Made by a program: the position numbers and the translations under genes. From NCBI GenBank assembly GCA_028697885.1, contig JAQVER010000019.1:1-46501 (forward strand): DNA of 46,501 bases. Reading direction: 5' to 3'. Below are positions 25,065-33,144 of the stretch, one piece after another; position 1 is the first letter of the stretch, and each line of letters opens with the position of its first letter. This stretch comes from Desulfocapsaceae bacterium. GTDB taxonomy: Bacteria; Desulfobacterota; Desulfobulbia; Desulfobulbales; Desulfocapsaceae. The notes beneath the pieces are model-generated. The model was not told the origin of the DNA and did not search any database. It saw only the letters and a list, made by a program, of their open reading frames with translations.

Positions 25065-26057
25065 ATGTCTATCACCTTGAGACAATTGGAAATATTTATA
25101 GCAGTAGCTGAGACTGCCCAGGTTACCAAGGCGAGCAAAAAATTGTTTGTGACTCAGTCTGCTGTGAGCATGGCACTGGCTGAGCTGGAAAATCAACTTG
25201 CCGGACCGCTATTTGATCGTCATGGTCGCAGTTTGTTGTTGAATGAGCGGGGACGTTATCTGTTACCCCTTGCCAAGGAGATTGTTTGTCAGGTCAGTAA
25301 TGTTGAGAGTATCATGTCCGAGAAGAATGATGAGCTTACCGGACATCTTAATATAGTGGCCAGTACTACCATTGGTGACTATCTCCTTCCTTATTTGATT
25401 GGTGCCTTTAAACGGATGCATGCTCATGTGGGTATTAACATGCTTGTTCATCATACTCGTTATGCTGAAACTCTTATTCAGGAGGGTAAGGCTGATATCG
25501 GGTTTGTTGAAGGACCTGTAAAATTCCCCGAGACTATTATTCGTCCGTGGTTTAAAGATGAACTTGTGATTTTGGTAGGTCCAAATGATCCTCTGGCAGG
25601 CAATGAAGTTTTTGATGTGAAAACAGATTTTAAAAACACCCGCTGGATTATGCGGGAAGAGGGGTCTGGAACGGTTGCCATCTTCCGTGAAAAGATGAAG
25701 GCTTATCTTGGTCAGATTCCTGTGATCATGGAGATGGGGCATCCAGAGGCAATTAAGCGGGCTGTTGAATCAGGGGTAGGTATTGCCTGTCTTTCGTCGT
25801 TGACAGTATGTCGAGAAGTTGAACATGGTTGGTTGAAGAGTTTGAAGGTGGAGGGAGTTGATATGCATCGTCAGCTTCAGATAATTTCACGTAAAGGTCA
25901 GGTGATGAGTGATGCTTTGGCGGAATTTCTCGCCTTTTGTGATGTGATGTCCACCTGTAGCGCCAGCAGGGCCTGTCTCTCTTCGCCGTGGAAACTTCAG
26001 TCTTTGCTGGCAAAACAATCTTTGTTAAGTAAACAACTCTTGAGTTTGAAGAAATAA
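25065..26057 (+). CDS. LysR-family transcriptional regulator
   Basis: A 330-residue regulator. The N-terminal winged helix-turn-helix (about 1-62) has the LRQLEIFIAVAETAQVTKASKKL and TQSAVSMALAELE stretches; the periplasmic-binding-protein-like effector domain covers about 90-295 with SSTTIGDYLLPYLI and VESGVGIACLSS. The last 30 residues are a low-complexity Ser/Leu/Lys tail (SLLAKQSLLSKQLLSLKK). It is divergent from nuoA and shares its 270-base control region, so it may regulate the nuo operon and itself. The effector is unknown; sequences around this fold resemble CysB/CbbR-like members only loosely. Confidence 0.92.
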   Translation: MSITLRQLEIFIAVAETAQVTKASKKLFVTQSAVSMALAELENQLAGPLFDRHGRSLLLNERGRYLLPLAKEIVCQVSNVESIMSEKNDELTGHLNIVASTTIGDYLLPYLIGAFKRMHAHVGINMLVHHTRYAETLIQEGKADIGFVEGPVKFPETIIRPWFKDELVILVGPNDPLAGNEVFDVKTDFKNTRWIMREEGSGTVAIFREKMKAYLGQIPVIMEMGHPEAIKRAVESGVGIACLSSLTVCREVEHGWLKSLKVEGVDMHRQLQIISRKGQVMSDALAEFLAFCDVMSTCSASRACLSSPWKLQSLLAKQSLLSKQLLSLKK

Positions 26058-26126
26058 TCGTCTTTTGTGGGGAGAGTCTACAGGCAGAAGGGATGCGAGC
26101 TAAAGAAGATTTGTTTTTGAACGGGG

Positions 26127-26168
26127 AAAAACCGGTTGCGGGATAGTTATTCTGCAACCGGTTTTTTT
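26127..26168. terminator. Bidirectional intrinsic terminator between lysR and the aminotransferase
   Basis: AAAAACCGGTTGC (26127-26139) and GCAACCGGTTTTT (26154-26166) form a perfect 13-pair stem with a 14-base loop. T runs flank it on both strands, so it ends lysR on plus and the convergent aminotransferase gene on minus. Confidence 0.92.
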
Positions 26169-26173
26169 GTGTA

Positions 26174-27385
26174 TTATCCTTCCAGATTGGCGAGTGCTTT
26201 TTTGATTCTTCCCATTCCGTCTTTGATGATCTCCATGGAGGTGGCAAAGGAAAAGCGGACAAAATCGTCGGCACCGAAGGCTGCACCTGGCACAGAAGCC
26301 ACTTGTGCTTCATCAAGGAAGTAATCGGCCAGATCCACTGAGTTGTTAATTGTTTTGCCGTTGAATCGTTTTCCAAAGTAAGTGGAAAAATTGGGGAAGA
26401 CGTAGAAGGCCCCTTTAGGATTGACGCAACTTACCCCGTCAATTGAGCGCAGGTCTTCAACAAAAAAGTCCCGTCTGGGAAGAAATGACTTCAGCATGGT
26501 TTTCGGAAAGTCCTGAGGGCCGGTTACTGCGGCAAGGGCGGCTTGCTGGGAAATAGATGAGGGGTTGGATGTGGATTGCCCCTGTATTTTGTTCATGGCC
26601 GCTATGATATGTTTCGGGCCGGCAGTCCAGCCGATCCGCCATCCTGTCATGGCAAAGGATTTTGAGACGCCATTGAGGATCAGGGTCTGATCTTTTAACC
26701 TGTCGTCTACCTCCAGGATGTGAGGAAGCTCGGTGTCCAAATAGGTGATGGTGTCATAAATGTCATCGGTTATGACCAGCCAGCCGTTTTCCAGGGCCAT
26801 TTTGGCAATGGCCTGCAGGGCCTCGACTGAAAAAACTGAGCCTGTGGGGTTGGAAGGCGAGTTGATGATGATGGCCCGGGTTTTGCTGGTGGCATATTTG
26901 TGGAGGATATCCGGGTTGAGATCAAAATCATCTTTCTCCAGAAGAGGGACCAGGACGGGGATGCCGCCTGCCAACTGTACCATGGGTGGATAGGAGACCC
27001 AGTAAGGAGTGGGAATGAGAACCTCATCTCCGGGATTTATTACTGCCTGAAACATGTTGTAGAGGCCATGCTTGCCACCGCAGGCGACCTGGATTTCTTC
27101 CATCGCATAGGAGAAGCCTTTGTCTGCCTGCAGGCGTTGGCAGATGGCTTCGCGTAATTCGGGCATACCTGGAACGGCGGTATACCGGGTGAATCCTTCG
27201 TCGATAGCTTTCTTCCCGGCATCACAGACATGGGGCGGGGTGTCAAAGTCGGGTTCGCCGACGCTGAAATTCAGGATATCAGCGCCTGCAGCCTTCAGCG
27301 CCTTTGCCTTTGCATTCACGGCAAGGGTTGGAGAAGGTTTGATGTTGATAACTCTGTCTGCCAAGGTGATGATCGGAGAGCTCAT
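26174..27385 (-). CDS. aspC: Class I aspartate aminotransferase
   Basis: A 403-residue PLP aminotransferase of the I-gamma type, expected to interconvert aspartate/2-oxoglutarate and oxaloacetate/glutamate. The PLP lysine is Lys242 in GVSKSFAMTGWRIGW, with Arg250 nearby, and SPSNPTGSVF (about 176-185) is the family motif. The N terminus (LADRVINIKPSPTLAV) is typical of this subgroup. Substrate could extend to prephenate or aromatic acids. Its stop lies against the shared terminator; it is probably monocistronic. Confidence 0.9.
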   Translation of the reverse strand: MSSPIITLADRVINIKPSPTLAVNAKAKALKAAGADILNFSVGEPDFDTPPHVCDAGKKAIDEGFTRYTAVPGMPELREAICQRLQADKGFSYAMEEIQVACGGKHGLYNMFQAVINPGDEVLIPTPYWVSYPPMVQLAGGIPVLVPLLEKDDFDLNPDILHKYATSKTRAIIINSPSNPTGSVFSVEALQAIAKMALENGWLVITDDIYDTITYLDTELPHILEVDDRLKDQTLILNGVSKSFAMTGWRIGWTAGPKHIIAAMNKIQGQSTSNPSSISQQAALAAVTGPQDFPKTMLKSFLPRRDFFVEDLRSIDGVSCVNPKGAFYVFPNFSTYFGKRFNGKTINNSVDLADYFLDEAQVASVPGAAFGADDFVRFSFATSMEIIKDGMGRIKKALANLEG

Positions 27386-27524
27386 TTTAGGATCCTGTTA
27401 AAAAAAAGTGGTGAAGGGTAAGTTTTGACAAGCAGTAATTAATATTTTCAAAATTCATTTTTATTCCTGTACCTGTTTCATTTCCTTTTGGCAACAGGAA
27501 AAATTGGAAAAGTTAACTGGATGG

Positions 27525-28280
27525 TCAGTAGAAAATTTTATCCAGAACAAGGCCGTGAGCAGGAGCGGTGGGGCCGGCCGCACTCCTCTTTCTGGCCTGA
27601 AGTGTCTCCTTGAATTCGAGAACAGTGCACCTGCCTCGTCCTGCCTCGAGTAATGTTCCCACCAGATTACGGACCATGTGCCTTAAAAAACCATCGGCGG
27701 TGAATTGAAAATGATATGTTTCTTGAGAGACCTTGGTGAAAGTTGCCTGTGACATGGTGCGAACTGATCCGCGGCGACTTGGAGCCTTAAGGTCGCGGGA
27801 GCCTGATGCCTCAAAACTTGCAAAGTCATGGGTCCCTCTGATCTTTTCAAGACAGAGCTCGATACTTTCCTGGTGTGAGATGGCTGGTGTGTGAACAGAG
27901 TAGAGGCGTTGCATGGGGAGTTGAATTTGCCCGGTGAACAGGGAGTAGGTATAAGTCTTGGCTTTGGCAGAGAAGCGGGCATGAAAGTCATGGGCTACTT
28001 CGCAACTGTCCAGAATGCGGATGGAACGTGGGAGCAGGCCATTGAGCCCTCTGATGAAGGTAGGGCAGGAAATGGTCGTTTCGGTGTGAAAATTGGCGAC
28101 CATTGCCTTGGCATGAACTCCCGCGTCTGTTCTACCGGCGCCGTGCAGAGAGACTGGATGAGTACTTATGATCTGGAGGCACCGTTCAATTTCCCCTTGG
28201 ATGGTGATGGCATTTTTTTGTCTCTGCCAACCACTATAATCGGTGCCATCGTAGGCGATGGTGAGTTTTATGTTGCGCAT
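27525..28280 (-). CDS. truA: tRNA pseudouridine synthase A
   Basis: A 251-residue enzyme that makes pseudouridine at positions 38-40 of the tRNA anticodon stem. GAGRTDAGVHA contains the catalytic Asp52; YDGTDYSGWQRQ at the N terminus and DGFLRHMVRNLVGTLLEAG in the C-terminal part are family motifs. It is 64 bases downstream of argC on the same strand, so likely co-transcribed. Confidence 0.95.
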   Translation of the reverse strand: MRNIKLTIAYDGTDYSGWQRQKNAITIQGEIERCLQIISTHPVSLHGAGRTDAGVHAKAMVANFHTETTISCPTFIRGLNGLLPRSIRILDSCEVAHDFHARFSAKAKTYTYSLFTGQIQLPMQRLYSVHTPAISHQESIELCLEKIRGTHDFASFEASGSRDLKAPSRRGSVRTMSQATFTKVSQETYHFQFTADGFLRHMVRNLVGTLLEAGRGRCTVLEFKETLQARKRSAAGPTAPAHGLVLDKIFY

Positions 28281-28344
28281 GGCAGGTATAATGCCTTCCT
28301 TCTTGTAGAAGGGGTGAAAGATATTCCCGCCCGTTGCCTGAGTT

Positions 28345-29385
28345 TTATGGAAAAAAAGGCGCTGACTCTAGTCCGGCGGTTTCGGTAAAGCCGCACATCA
28401 GGTTCATATTCTGTACGGCCTGCCCGGCGGCGCCTTTGACAATATTGTCAATGGTGGACAGAATGATAATTCGACCGGTTCGAGTGTCGATCTTGAAGCC
28501 AACGTCACAGAAGTTGGACCCACGCACATACTGAGTGGCTGGAAAAGTGTTTTCTGGAAGGATTCGGACAAAAGGCTCTTGTGAATACATCTTCTCATAT
28601 AATTGGGTAATATCGTTTTGTTGAACTTCCGGTTTCAGTTGGGCGTAGATGGTACTTAAGATTCCCCGGGAGATCGGCAATAGATGCGGAGTAAAGGAAA
28701 TTCGTACCGGCTCATGCAGGAAGGTGTTGATTTCCTGTTCGATCTCAGGGGTATGGCGATGGGTGCCGCCAACCTTATAGGCCCGGAAGCCATCTGTCAC
28801 TTCACAGAAGAGTGAACCTACTTGGGCTGCGCGGCCTGCTCCTGAGGTTCCTGATTTTGAATCAGCGATAATGGATCGTGGATCAATAACCCCTGCCTTT
28901 AACAGAGGGGCAAGCGCCAGAATGATTGAGGTGGGATAGCAACCTGGGTTGGCGGTGAGCCTGCTGGAGCGTATTTGCTCCCGGTACAGCTCAGGTAGGC
29001 CATATACCGCTTCGTTGAGCAAGTCGGCGGCGCTATGTTTCTGGTACCATTCCTCGTAAACGGCAACATTGCGCAGTCTGAAATCGGCTGAAAGGTCTAC
29101 TACTTTTTTCCCGGCTGCCAGGAGATGTGGGACAATGTCCATAGCCGTCTTGTGAGGTACGGCGGTGAAAAAGAAATCTGCCCGAGCGCACAGTTCTGCA
29201 GTGGTGAGGTTCTCGCAGATAAGGTTGGTTTTTTTACGAAGGTTGGGGAAAACCTGGGCCAGGGCTTGGCCTGCATATTGTCGTGAAGTGGCTGCGGTAA
29301 GGGTGATATCTGGGTGGTTGCAGAGAATTCTGGCCAGTTCAACACCTGTGTAACCCGAAGCACCGATGATTGCGACTTTTAGCAT
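28345..29385 (-). CDS. argC: N-acetyl-gamma-glutamyl-phosphate reductase
   Basis: A 346-residue NADPH enzyme of arginine synthesis, type 1. The nucleotide motif GASGYTG (8-14) and active-site Cys149 (NPGCYPTS) are present; GTSGAGR and the C-terminal [15 protein letters not shown] are typical. The open frame continues upstream to 29490, passing through a terminator hairpin, so ATG at 29385 is chosen: it begins the Rossmann fold directly ([10 protein letters not shown]). Only 20 bases separate the terminator T run from this start, which is odd and could mean attenuation. No other arg gene is adjacent. Confidence 0.95.
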   Translation of the reverse strand: MLKVAIIGASGYTGVELARILCNHPDITLTAATSRQYAGQALAQVFPNLRKKTNLICENLTTAELCARADFFFTAVPHKTAMDIVPHLLAAGKKVVDLSADFRLRNVAVYEEWYQKHSAADLLNEAVYGLPELYREQIRSSRLTANPGCYPTSIILALAPLLKAGVIDPRSIIADSKSGTSGAGRAAQVGSLFCEVTDGFRAYKVGGTHRHTPEIEQEINTFLHEPVRISFTPHLLPISRGILSTIYAQLKPEVQQNDITQLYEKMYSQEPFVRILPENTFPATQYVRGSNFCDVGFKIDTRTGRIIILSTIDNIVKGAAGQAVQNMNLMCGFTETAGLESAPFFP

Positions 29386-29404
29386 GATGGACACCTGATA
29401 GAAT

Positions 29405-29442
29405 AAAAAAAAGGGAATAACAGAATTTCTGTTATTCCCTTT
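29405..29442 (-). terminator. Intrinsic terminator after rpsI, just upstream of argC
   Basis: AAAGGGAATAACAG (29410-29423) and CTGTTATTCCCTTT (29429-29442) make a perfect 14-pair stem with a 5-base loop; read on the minus strand it is followed by eight T from 29412 to 29405. It lies 79 bases past the rpsI stop and 20 bases ahead of the argC ATG. Confidence 0.9.
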
Positions 29443-29520
29443 GATAAACCCATTTTCTTTCTCGTTGTACTTCCTTCTGGCTTTAGGCAAGAAAGAATAA
29501 GCAAGGAAGAAAGAAAGGAA

Positions 29521-29913
29521 TTAACGTTTAGAAAACTGGAACTTGGCGCGTGCGCCTTTCTGACCATATTTTTTCCGCTCTTTCATACGAGGATCGCGGG
29601 TCAAGAGACCTGATTTTTTCAGGGGTAATCTGTTGTCAGGATTAACATGAAGGAGTGCCCTGGAAATTCCATGGGTCAAGGCCTCAACCTGGGCAGACTT
29701 GCCGCCGCCTTTCAGGGTGGCTATAACGTCATATCCTTCAGCGTTATCGGTGACCTGGAAGGGTTTTGCTATCTTGTAGGTCTGGAATGTACCACCAAAA
29801 TAATCATCCGCGTTCATGGTGTTTACAATAACCTTGCCACTGCCTGGGGTGATCCATACTCTGGCCACTGCTGTTTTTCTTTTCCCTGTGGCATAAAAGC
29901 GATTTTGAGCCAT
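29521..29913 (-). CDS. rpsI: 30S ribosomal protein S9
   Basis: A 130-residue ribosomal protein S9. It starts with YATGKRKTAVARVW and ends in the basic tail RKKYGQKGARAKFQFSKR, which contacts tRNA in the P site. Length is exact for the family. It follows rplM after 21 bases, the universal rplM-rpsI pair, and is followed by a strong terminator. Confidence 0.97.
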   Translation of the reverse strand: MAQNRFYATGKRKTAVARVWITPGSGKVIVNTMNADDYFGGTFQTYKIAKPFQVTDNAEGYDVIATLKGGGKSAQVEALTHGISRALLHVNPDNRLPLKKSGLLTRDPRMKERKKYGQKGARAKFQFSKR

Positions 29914-29934
29914 GCTTACTTTCTCCGCGAAATA

Positions 29935-30363
29935 TTAAATATTTAATTCAGCAGGCAGCTGAGCTGCATGTGGATGCTCGTTGCCAACATAAACTTTAAG
30001 TTTCTTCAGTTGTTGAGCCCCTAGTTTGTTTCTTGGAAGCATTCCCTTCACCGCCTTTATAATGAGATCGGTCGGGTGTACCTCCATCAACTTTTTGGCA
30101 CTTCGTTCTTTAATTCCACCGATGTATCCGGTGTGACGGTAATACTTCTTGTCGTCCCATTTTTTACCGGTCAGTTGAATCTTGTCGGCATTGGTGACGA
30201 CAATGAAGTCACCGTTGTCGATAAAGGTGGAAAAGGTTGGTTTGTGTTTTCCACGCAACCGGGATGCGATTTCTGATGCCAGGCGGCCGAGAACCTTGCC
30301 TTCGGCATTGACGACATACCATTTCTTTTCGATCTCATTGACCGGAGCCAGATAGGTTTTCAT
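29935..30363 (-). CDS. rplM: 50S ribosomal protein L13
   Basis: A 142-residue ribosomal protein L13, with KKWYVVNAEGKVLGRLASEIA and GMLPRNKLGAQQLKKLKVYVGNEHPH in two conserved blocks. The open frame extends upstream across the tRNA gene, which is an artefact; ATG at 30363 is chosen with GAGGAA a few bases before it. A tRNA terminator hairpin lies only 34 bases upstream. L13 represses its own operon in E. coli; whether this leader does the same is unknown. Confidence 0.97.
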   Translation of the reverse strand: MKTYLAPVNEIEKKWYVVNAEGKVLGRLASEIASRLRGKHKPTFSTFIDNGDFIVVTNADKIQLTGKKWDDKKYYRHTGYIGGIKERSAKKLMEVHPTDLIIKAVKGMLPRNKLGAQQLKKLKVYVGNEHPHAAQLPAELNI

Positions 30364-30397
30364 GGTGTTCCTCAAGATGCTGATTAATGCAATGAAT

Positions 30398-30428
30398 AAA
30401 AAAAGGTTCGAACTGTGTCGAACCTTTT
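30398..30428 (-). terminator. Intrinsic terminator after tRNA-Gly, upstream of rplM
   Basis: AAAAGGTTCGA (30401-30411) and TCGAACCTTTT (30418-30428) form an 11-pair stem with a 6-base loop; on the minus strand the run of T follows to 30398. It starts 12 bases after the tRNA 3' end and lies 34 bases before the rplM ATG. Confidence 0.85.
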
Positions 30429-30440
30429 CGAATCTCTTAA

Positions 30441-30515
<75 letters not shown>

Positions 30516-30543
30516 TCATTATCTGTAAAGTTAAACGAAGCTA

Positions 30544-30572
30544 CTTTAACAAACCTGTGGCTCCTTTGTCAA
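30544..30572 (-). promoter_or_regulatory. Promoter of tRNA-Gly
   Basis: Minus-strand TTGACA (30567-30572), 17-base spacer, TTAAAG (30544-30549). The predicted start is near 30537, about 22 bases before the mature tRNA 5' end. It may also feed rplM-rpsI by read-through. Confidence 0.7.
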
Positions 30573-30782
30573 TAAAAAATAGTTATATTTTGCGTTGGCA
30601 TTGTTAAAAAAAATGGGAGAGATAAAAAAGAGATGGCCCTCTGTAAAGGATATATGATATAAATAAATTAATTGTTCAGCCATGAGTTTGCAAGTAGCTC
30701 TTACTAAGGAGCTGAAGGTTCCTGGAAGAGGTACAGTTCTTTTTTTTATTCTGAAGTTGGAGTTACTTTTTAAGGAAAATGT

Positions 30783-31382
30783 ATGAAAGCACTTGAACAG
30801 CGCAGTGGTGAAGTGAAACGTGTTACCCGTGAAACTGATATTCAGCTCGCATTGTTGCTTGACGGCACGGGCATTGCCAGAATTGATACTTCGGTTCCGT
30901 TTCTCAATCACATGTTGACCCTTTTCGCCGTTCATGGTTTTTTCGATCTTGAAATCACGGCGACAGGGGATGTCGAGATTGATGATCATCATACAGTAGA
31001 AGATATTGGGATCTCTCTAGGACAAGCCTTTGCCAAGGCCTTGGGAGATAAAAGCGGCATAAATCGGTATGGCCTGAGCTATCTTCCCATGGATGAGACC
31101 TTGGTGCGTGTTGTGGTTGATGTCTCCAATCGACCTTTTCTGCACTATGTCGCAGCAGTCCCCGAGCAGAAGGTTGGGAATTTTGATACTGCACTGGTCC
31201 TCGAGTTTATGCGGGCGTTTTCGCAACATGCCGGGCTGACCTTGCATATTGATCTCCTGCATGGTGAAAATAGTCACCATATTTTAGAGGCGATTTTCAA
31301 GGGTTTGGCTCGGGCAATGGATCAGGCAACCGGCGTAAATCGTTTAGTGACTGGAGCCTTGTCTTCAAAAGGTGTGCTGTAA
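30783..31382 (+). CDS. hisB: Imidazoleglycerol-phosphate dehydratase
   Basis: A 199-residue manganese enzyme of histidine synthesis (sixth step). Metal-binding histidines are seen in FLNHML (His43), DDHHTVED (67-74) and in the second half SQHAG and NSHHILEAIFKG. It is the monofunctional form, lacking the phosphatase domain of the E. coli fusion. AAGGAA precedes the ATG. hisD lies 5 kb further on, so the his genes are scattered here. Confidence 0.96.
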   Translation: MKALEQRSGEVKRVTRETDIQLALLLDGTGIARIDTSVPFLNHMLTLFAVHGFFDLEITATGDVEIDDHHTVEDIGISLGQAFAKALGDKSGINRYGLSYLPMDETLVRVVVDVSNRPFLHYVAAVPEQKVGNFDTALVLEFMRAFSQHAGLTLHIDLLHGENSHHILEAIFKGLARAMDQATGVNRLVTGALSSKGVL

Positions 31383-31444
31383 GAAATGTCATTGGGGTTG
31401 TCCGGGATTTGATATGTCCCTATAAATTTAAAGTGAGGTCATCT

Positions 31445-32083
31445 GTGAGAAATATAACCAGTATTTTAATTGTGGTGCTTTTTTGTTCGCTCTTTTTTTC
31501 AGCTTGCTCTGGAAAAATGGGTGATCAAACAGAAGAGAAGGCGGTAACCCTGCAGCCCCTTACAGGTATAATAGTGATGCCGACAGTGATAACAAAAGAG
31601 GCCTTGGGGACAATGGGCAAAGGGAGTTCTTCTGCCCTTAATAGGGGGGCGGGATTTGTAGACGGAGTAATTGCCTCTGAACTGGGAAAAAATGATAAGG
31701 TTCACATTGTTACAGAAAGGCAATTGGACGCCTTGCTCACCGATGCAGCTGGAGGTCGTCTGGCCCAGATGAAGGCCCTTGGTGCCAAATTGGACTCCAA
31801 CGCAGTTCTTGATATCACGGTAACCCGTTTTCATGAGCGGGATGGAAGTGATCTGTCGGTGAACTCTCCTGCCTCTGCCGCTTTTCAAATGGTTCTAACT
31901 CAAGTGGACAGTGGCATGGTTCTCTGGGCCGCCTCTTTTGATGAGACCCAGGAGGCCTTGTCTAGTAATTTGCTCTCCCTGGGCAAGGCTAGAAACCGGG
32001 GTTTTAAATGGATTACGGTAGAAGAATTAGTTAGTCAAGGAGTGAAGGAACGTCTGGCAGATTGTCCTTATCTGCAGCAATAA
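31445..32083 (+). CDS. Predicted lipoprotein, function unknown
   Basis: A 212-residue exported lipoprotein. MRNITSILIVVLFCSLFFSAC gives a short basic start, a hydrophobic stretch and a lipobox with Cys21 (FSAC), written here as its parts. GTG at 31445 is chosen because it gives this compact signal and GTGAGG lies before it; the frame is also open to 31409. The mature part has a possible alpha/beta domain (GIIVMPTVITKEAL, VHIVTERQLDALL, ALGAKLDSNAVLDITVTRF, MVLWAASFDET) reminiscent of CsgG/TolB-N-like outer-membrane lipoproteins; this is a by-eye impression only. No related neighbours. It is followed by a hairpin terminator. Confidence 0.75.
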   Translation: MRNITSILIVVLFCSLFFSACSGKMGDQTEEKAVTLQPLTGIIVMPTVITKEALGTMGKGSSSALNRGAGFVDGVIASELGKNDKVHIVTERQLDALLTDAAGGRLAQMKALGAKLDSNAVLDITVTRFHERDGSDLSVNSPASAAFQMVLTQVDSGMVLWAASFDETQEALSSNLLSLGKARNRGFKWITVEELVSQGVKERLADCPYLQQ

Positions 32084-32116
32084 GAAAACTGGTTGTGGTG
32101 TTCCTGTGTTATGGCT

Positions 32117-32160
32117 GCCTGCTGGTTTGCTTTAAGCAAATTCAGCAGGCATTTTTTATT
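32117..32160 (+). terminator. Intrinsic terminator after the lipoprotein gene
   Basis: GCCTGCTG (32117-32124) and CAGCAGGC (32143-32150) form the outer stem, and TTTGC/GCAAA an inner one; ATTTTTTATT follows directly. It lies 33 bases after the lipoprotein stop. Confidence 0.82.
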
Positions 32161-32415
32161 GCAAGCCGTTATTCCCAAAAAAAGTCGGAATATTGTTGCA
32201 TTGCGACTGGCAGTTGCTCATCGGCCATATCCTCTCCCTTCATGGCGGTTGCCCCTGCGCCGTCCTTGGCGCCCTCGATACGGGGCTATTCATGCCTGCG
32301 TTCACTCGGCGAGCGACACTGAAGCATTCATGCTCTGCGTACGTAAGGAGCTCTGACGAGATGGTTGGGAATGTAGCAGGGGGCAATGGCGATGATTCTT
32401 TTATAACAGCTTTTT
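32161..32415 (+). pseudogene. Non-coding stretch with a possible gene remnant
   Basis: No intact gene fills 32084-32415 apart from the terminator. Translations in two frames each show a protein-like piece: about 32214-32300 reads LLIGHILSLHGG, then AVLGALDTGLFMPA, and after a frame change about 32301-32354 reads SASDTEAFMLCVRKEL. In order they recall the N-terminal helix region of VTT/DedA-type membrane proteins, which would make this a frameshifted remnant. Homology is only an impression and chance is possible. The end may hold a promoter for the TtcA-like gene, but none is clear. Confidence 0.2.
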
Positions 32416-33144
32416 ATGAGATCAGAGACGATTCTATCCAGACAGGTCAACAGGCGCATTGGTCAGGTCATGCAGACCTATTCCATGCTCAGCCATGGTG
32501 ATTCTGTGCTGGTGGCCGTGTCCGGTGGGGTGGATAGTCTGGTGTTGGCCTGGTTGCTGCAGATGTGGTTGCAGAAGGCTCCCATCAGCTACACCCTGCG
32601 GGTCGTCCATATTGATATGGGGTTTCGGGGACCGGAAGATTCAGGTGCCAATCCGGTTGCAGCAATCCGTGAGCAACTTGATCGGTTCGGGATCCCCTTG
32701 CTGGTTGAACAGGCCAGGGAGTTGGATGAGGCGGATCGAAGCTGCTTTATTTGTGCCCGGCAGCGTCGGCATCAGCTTTTTGATTTAGCGAAAGAATACA
32801 GGTGCAACAAGATTGCCTTTGGTCATCACAAGGACGATCTCATTGAAACGTTTTTTCTGAATATGTTCTATAGTGGTAACCTCTCAACCATGGTGCCGAA
32901 ACAGGACCTTTTTGATGGCAGACTGGCTCTTATCAGGCCTCTGGCCTATCTTGAAAAACATGAGGTGCGGGAGATTTCCGTGCTCCTTGGTCTTGCTCCA
33001 GTTGACAACCTCTGTCCTCTGGCCGGGAACACGCGGCGTGATCATGTGCGCAAGGTGTTGCAGACCCTTTATGACCAAGATCCCGGTGTTAAGGCATCGA
33101 TCTTTGCCTCCATGGCCAATGTCCGGGAAGGCTACTTGTTATGA
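32416..33144 (+). CDS. TtcA-like tRNA thiolation / adenylating PP-loop protein
   Basis: A 242-residue PP-loop ATPase of the TtcA/TilS superfamily. The ATP motif SGGVDS is at 36-41, GHHKDD at 137-142, and cysteines C110/C113 (CFICARQRR) and C200 match the three [4Fe-4S] ligands of TtcA, which makes 2-thiocytidine at position 32 of tRNA. It is shorter than E. coli TtcA (about 310) but keeps the core. Its stop overlaps the DUF89 gene by 4 bases, an unusual pairing. The substrate may be 2-thiocytidine or another thiolation. Confidence 0.82.
   Translation: MRSETILSRQVNRRIGQVMQTYSMLSHGDSVLVAVSGGVDSLVLAWLLQMWLQKAPISYTLRVVHIDMGFRGPEDSGANPVAAIREQLDRFGIPLLVEQARELDEADRSCFICARQRRHQLFDLAKEYRCNKIAFGHHKDDLIETFFLNMFYSGNLSTMVPKQDLFDGRLALIRPLAYLEKHEVREISVLLGLAPVDNLCPLAGNTRRDHVRKVLQTLYDQDPGVKASIFASMANVREGYLL

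Noticed and set aside
29386-29490. N-terminal extension of ArgC
   Set aside because: It runs through a terminator hairpin and the Rossmann fold begins at the chosen start.
32062-32322. Small open frame MSLSAAIRKL... after the lipoprotein
   Set aside because: It starts inside the lipoprotein gene, crosses the terminator hairpin and has no ribosome-binding site.
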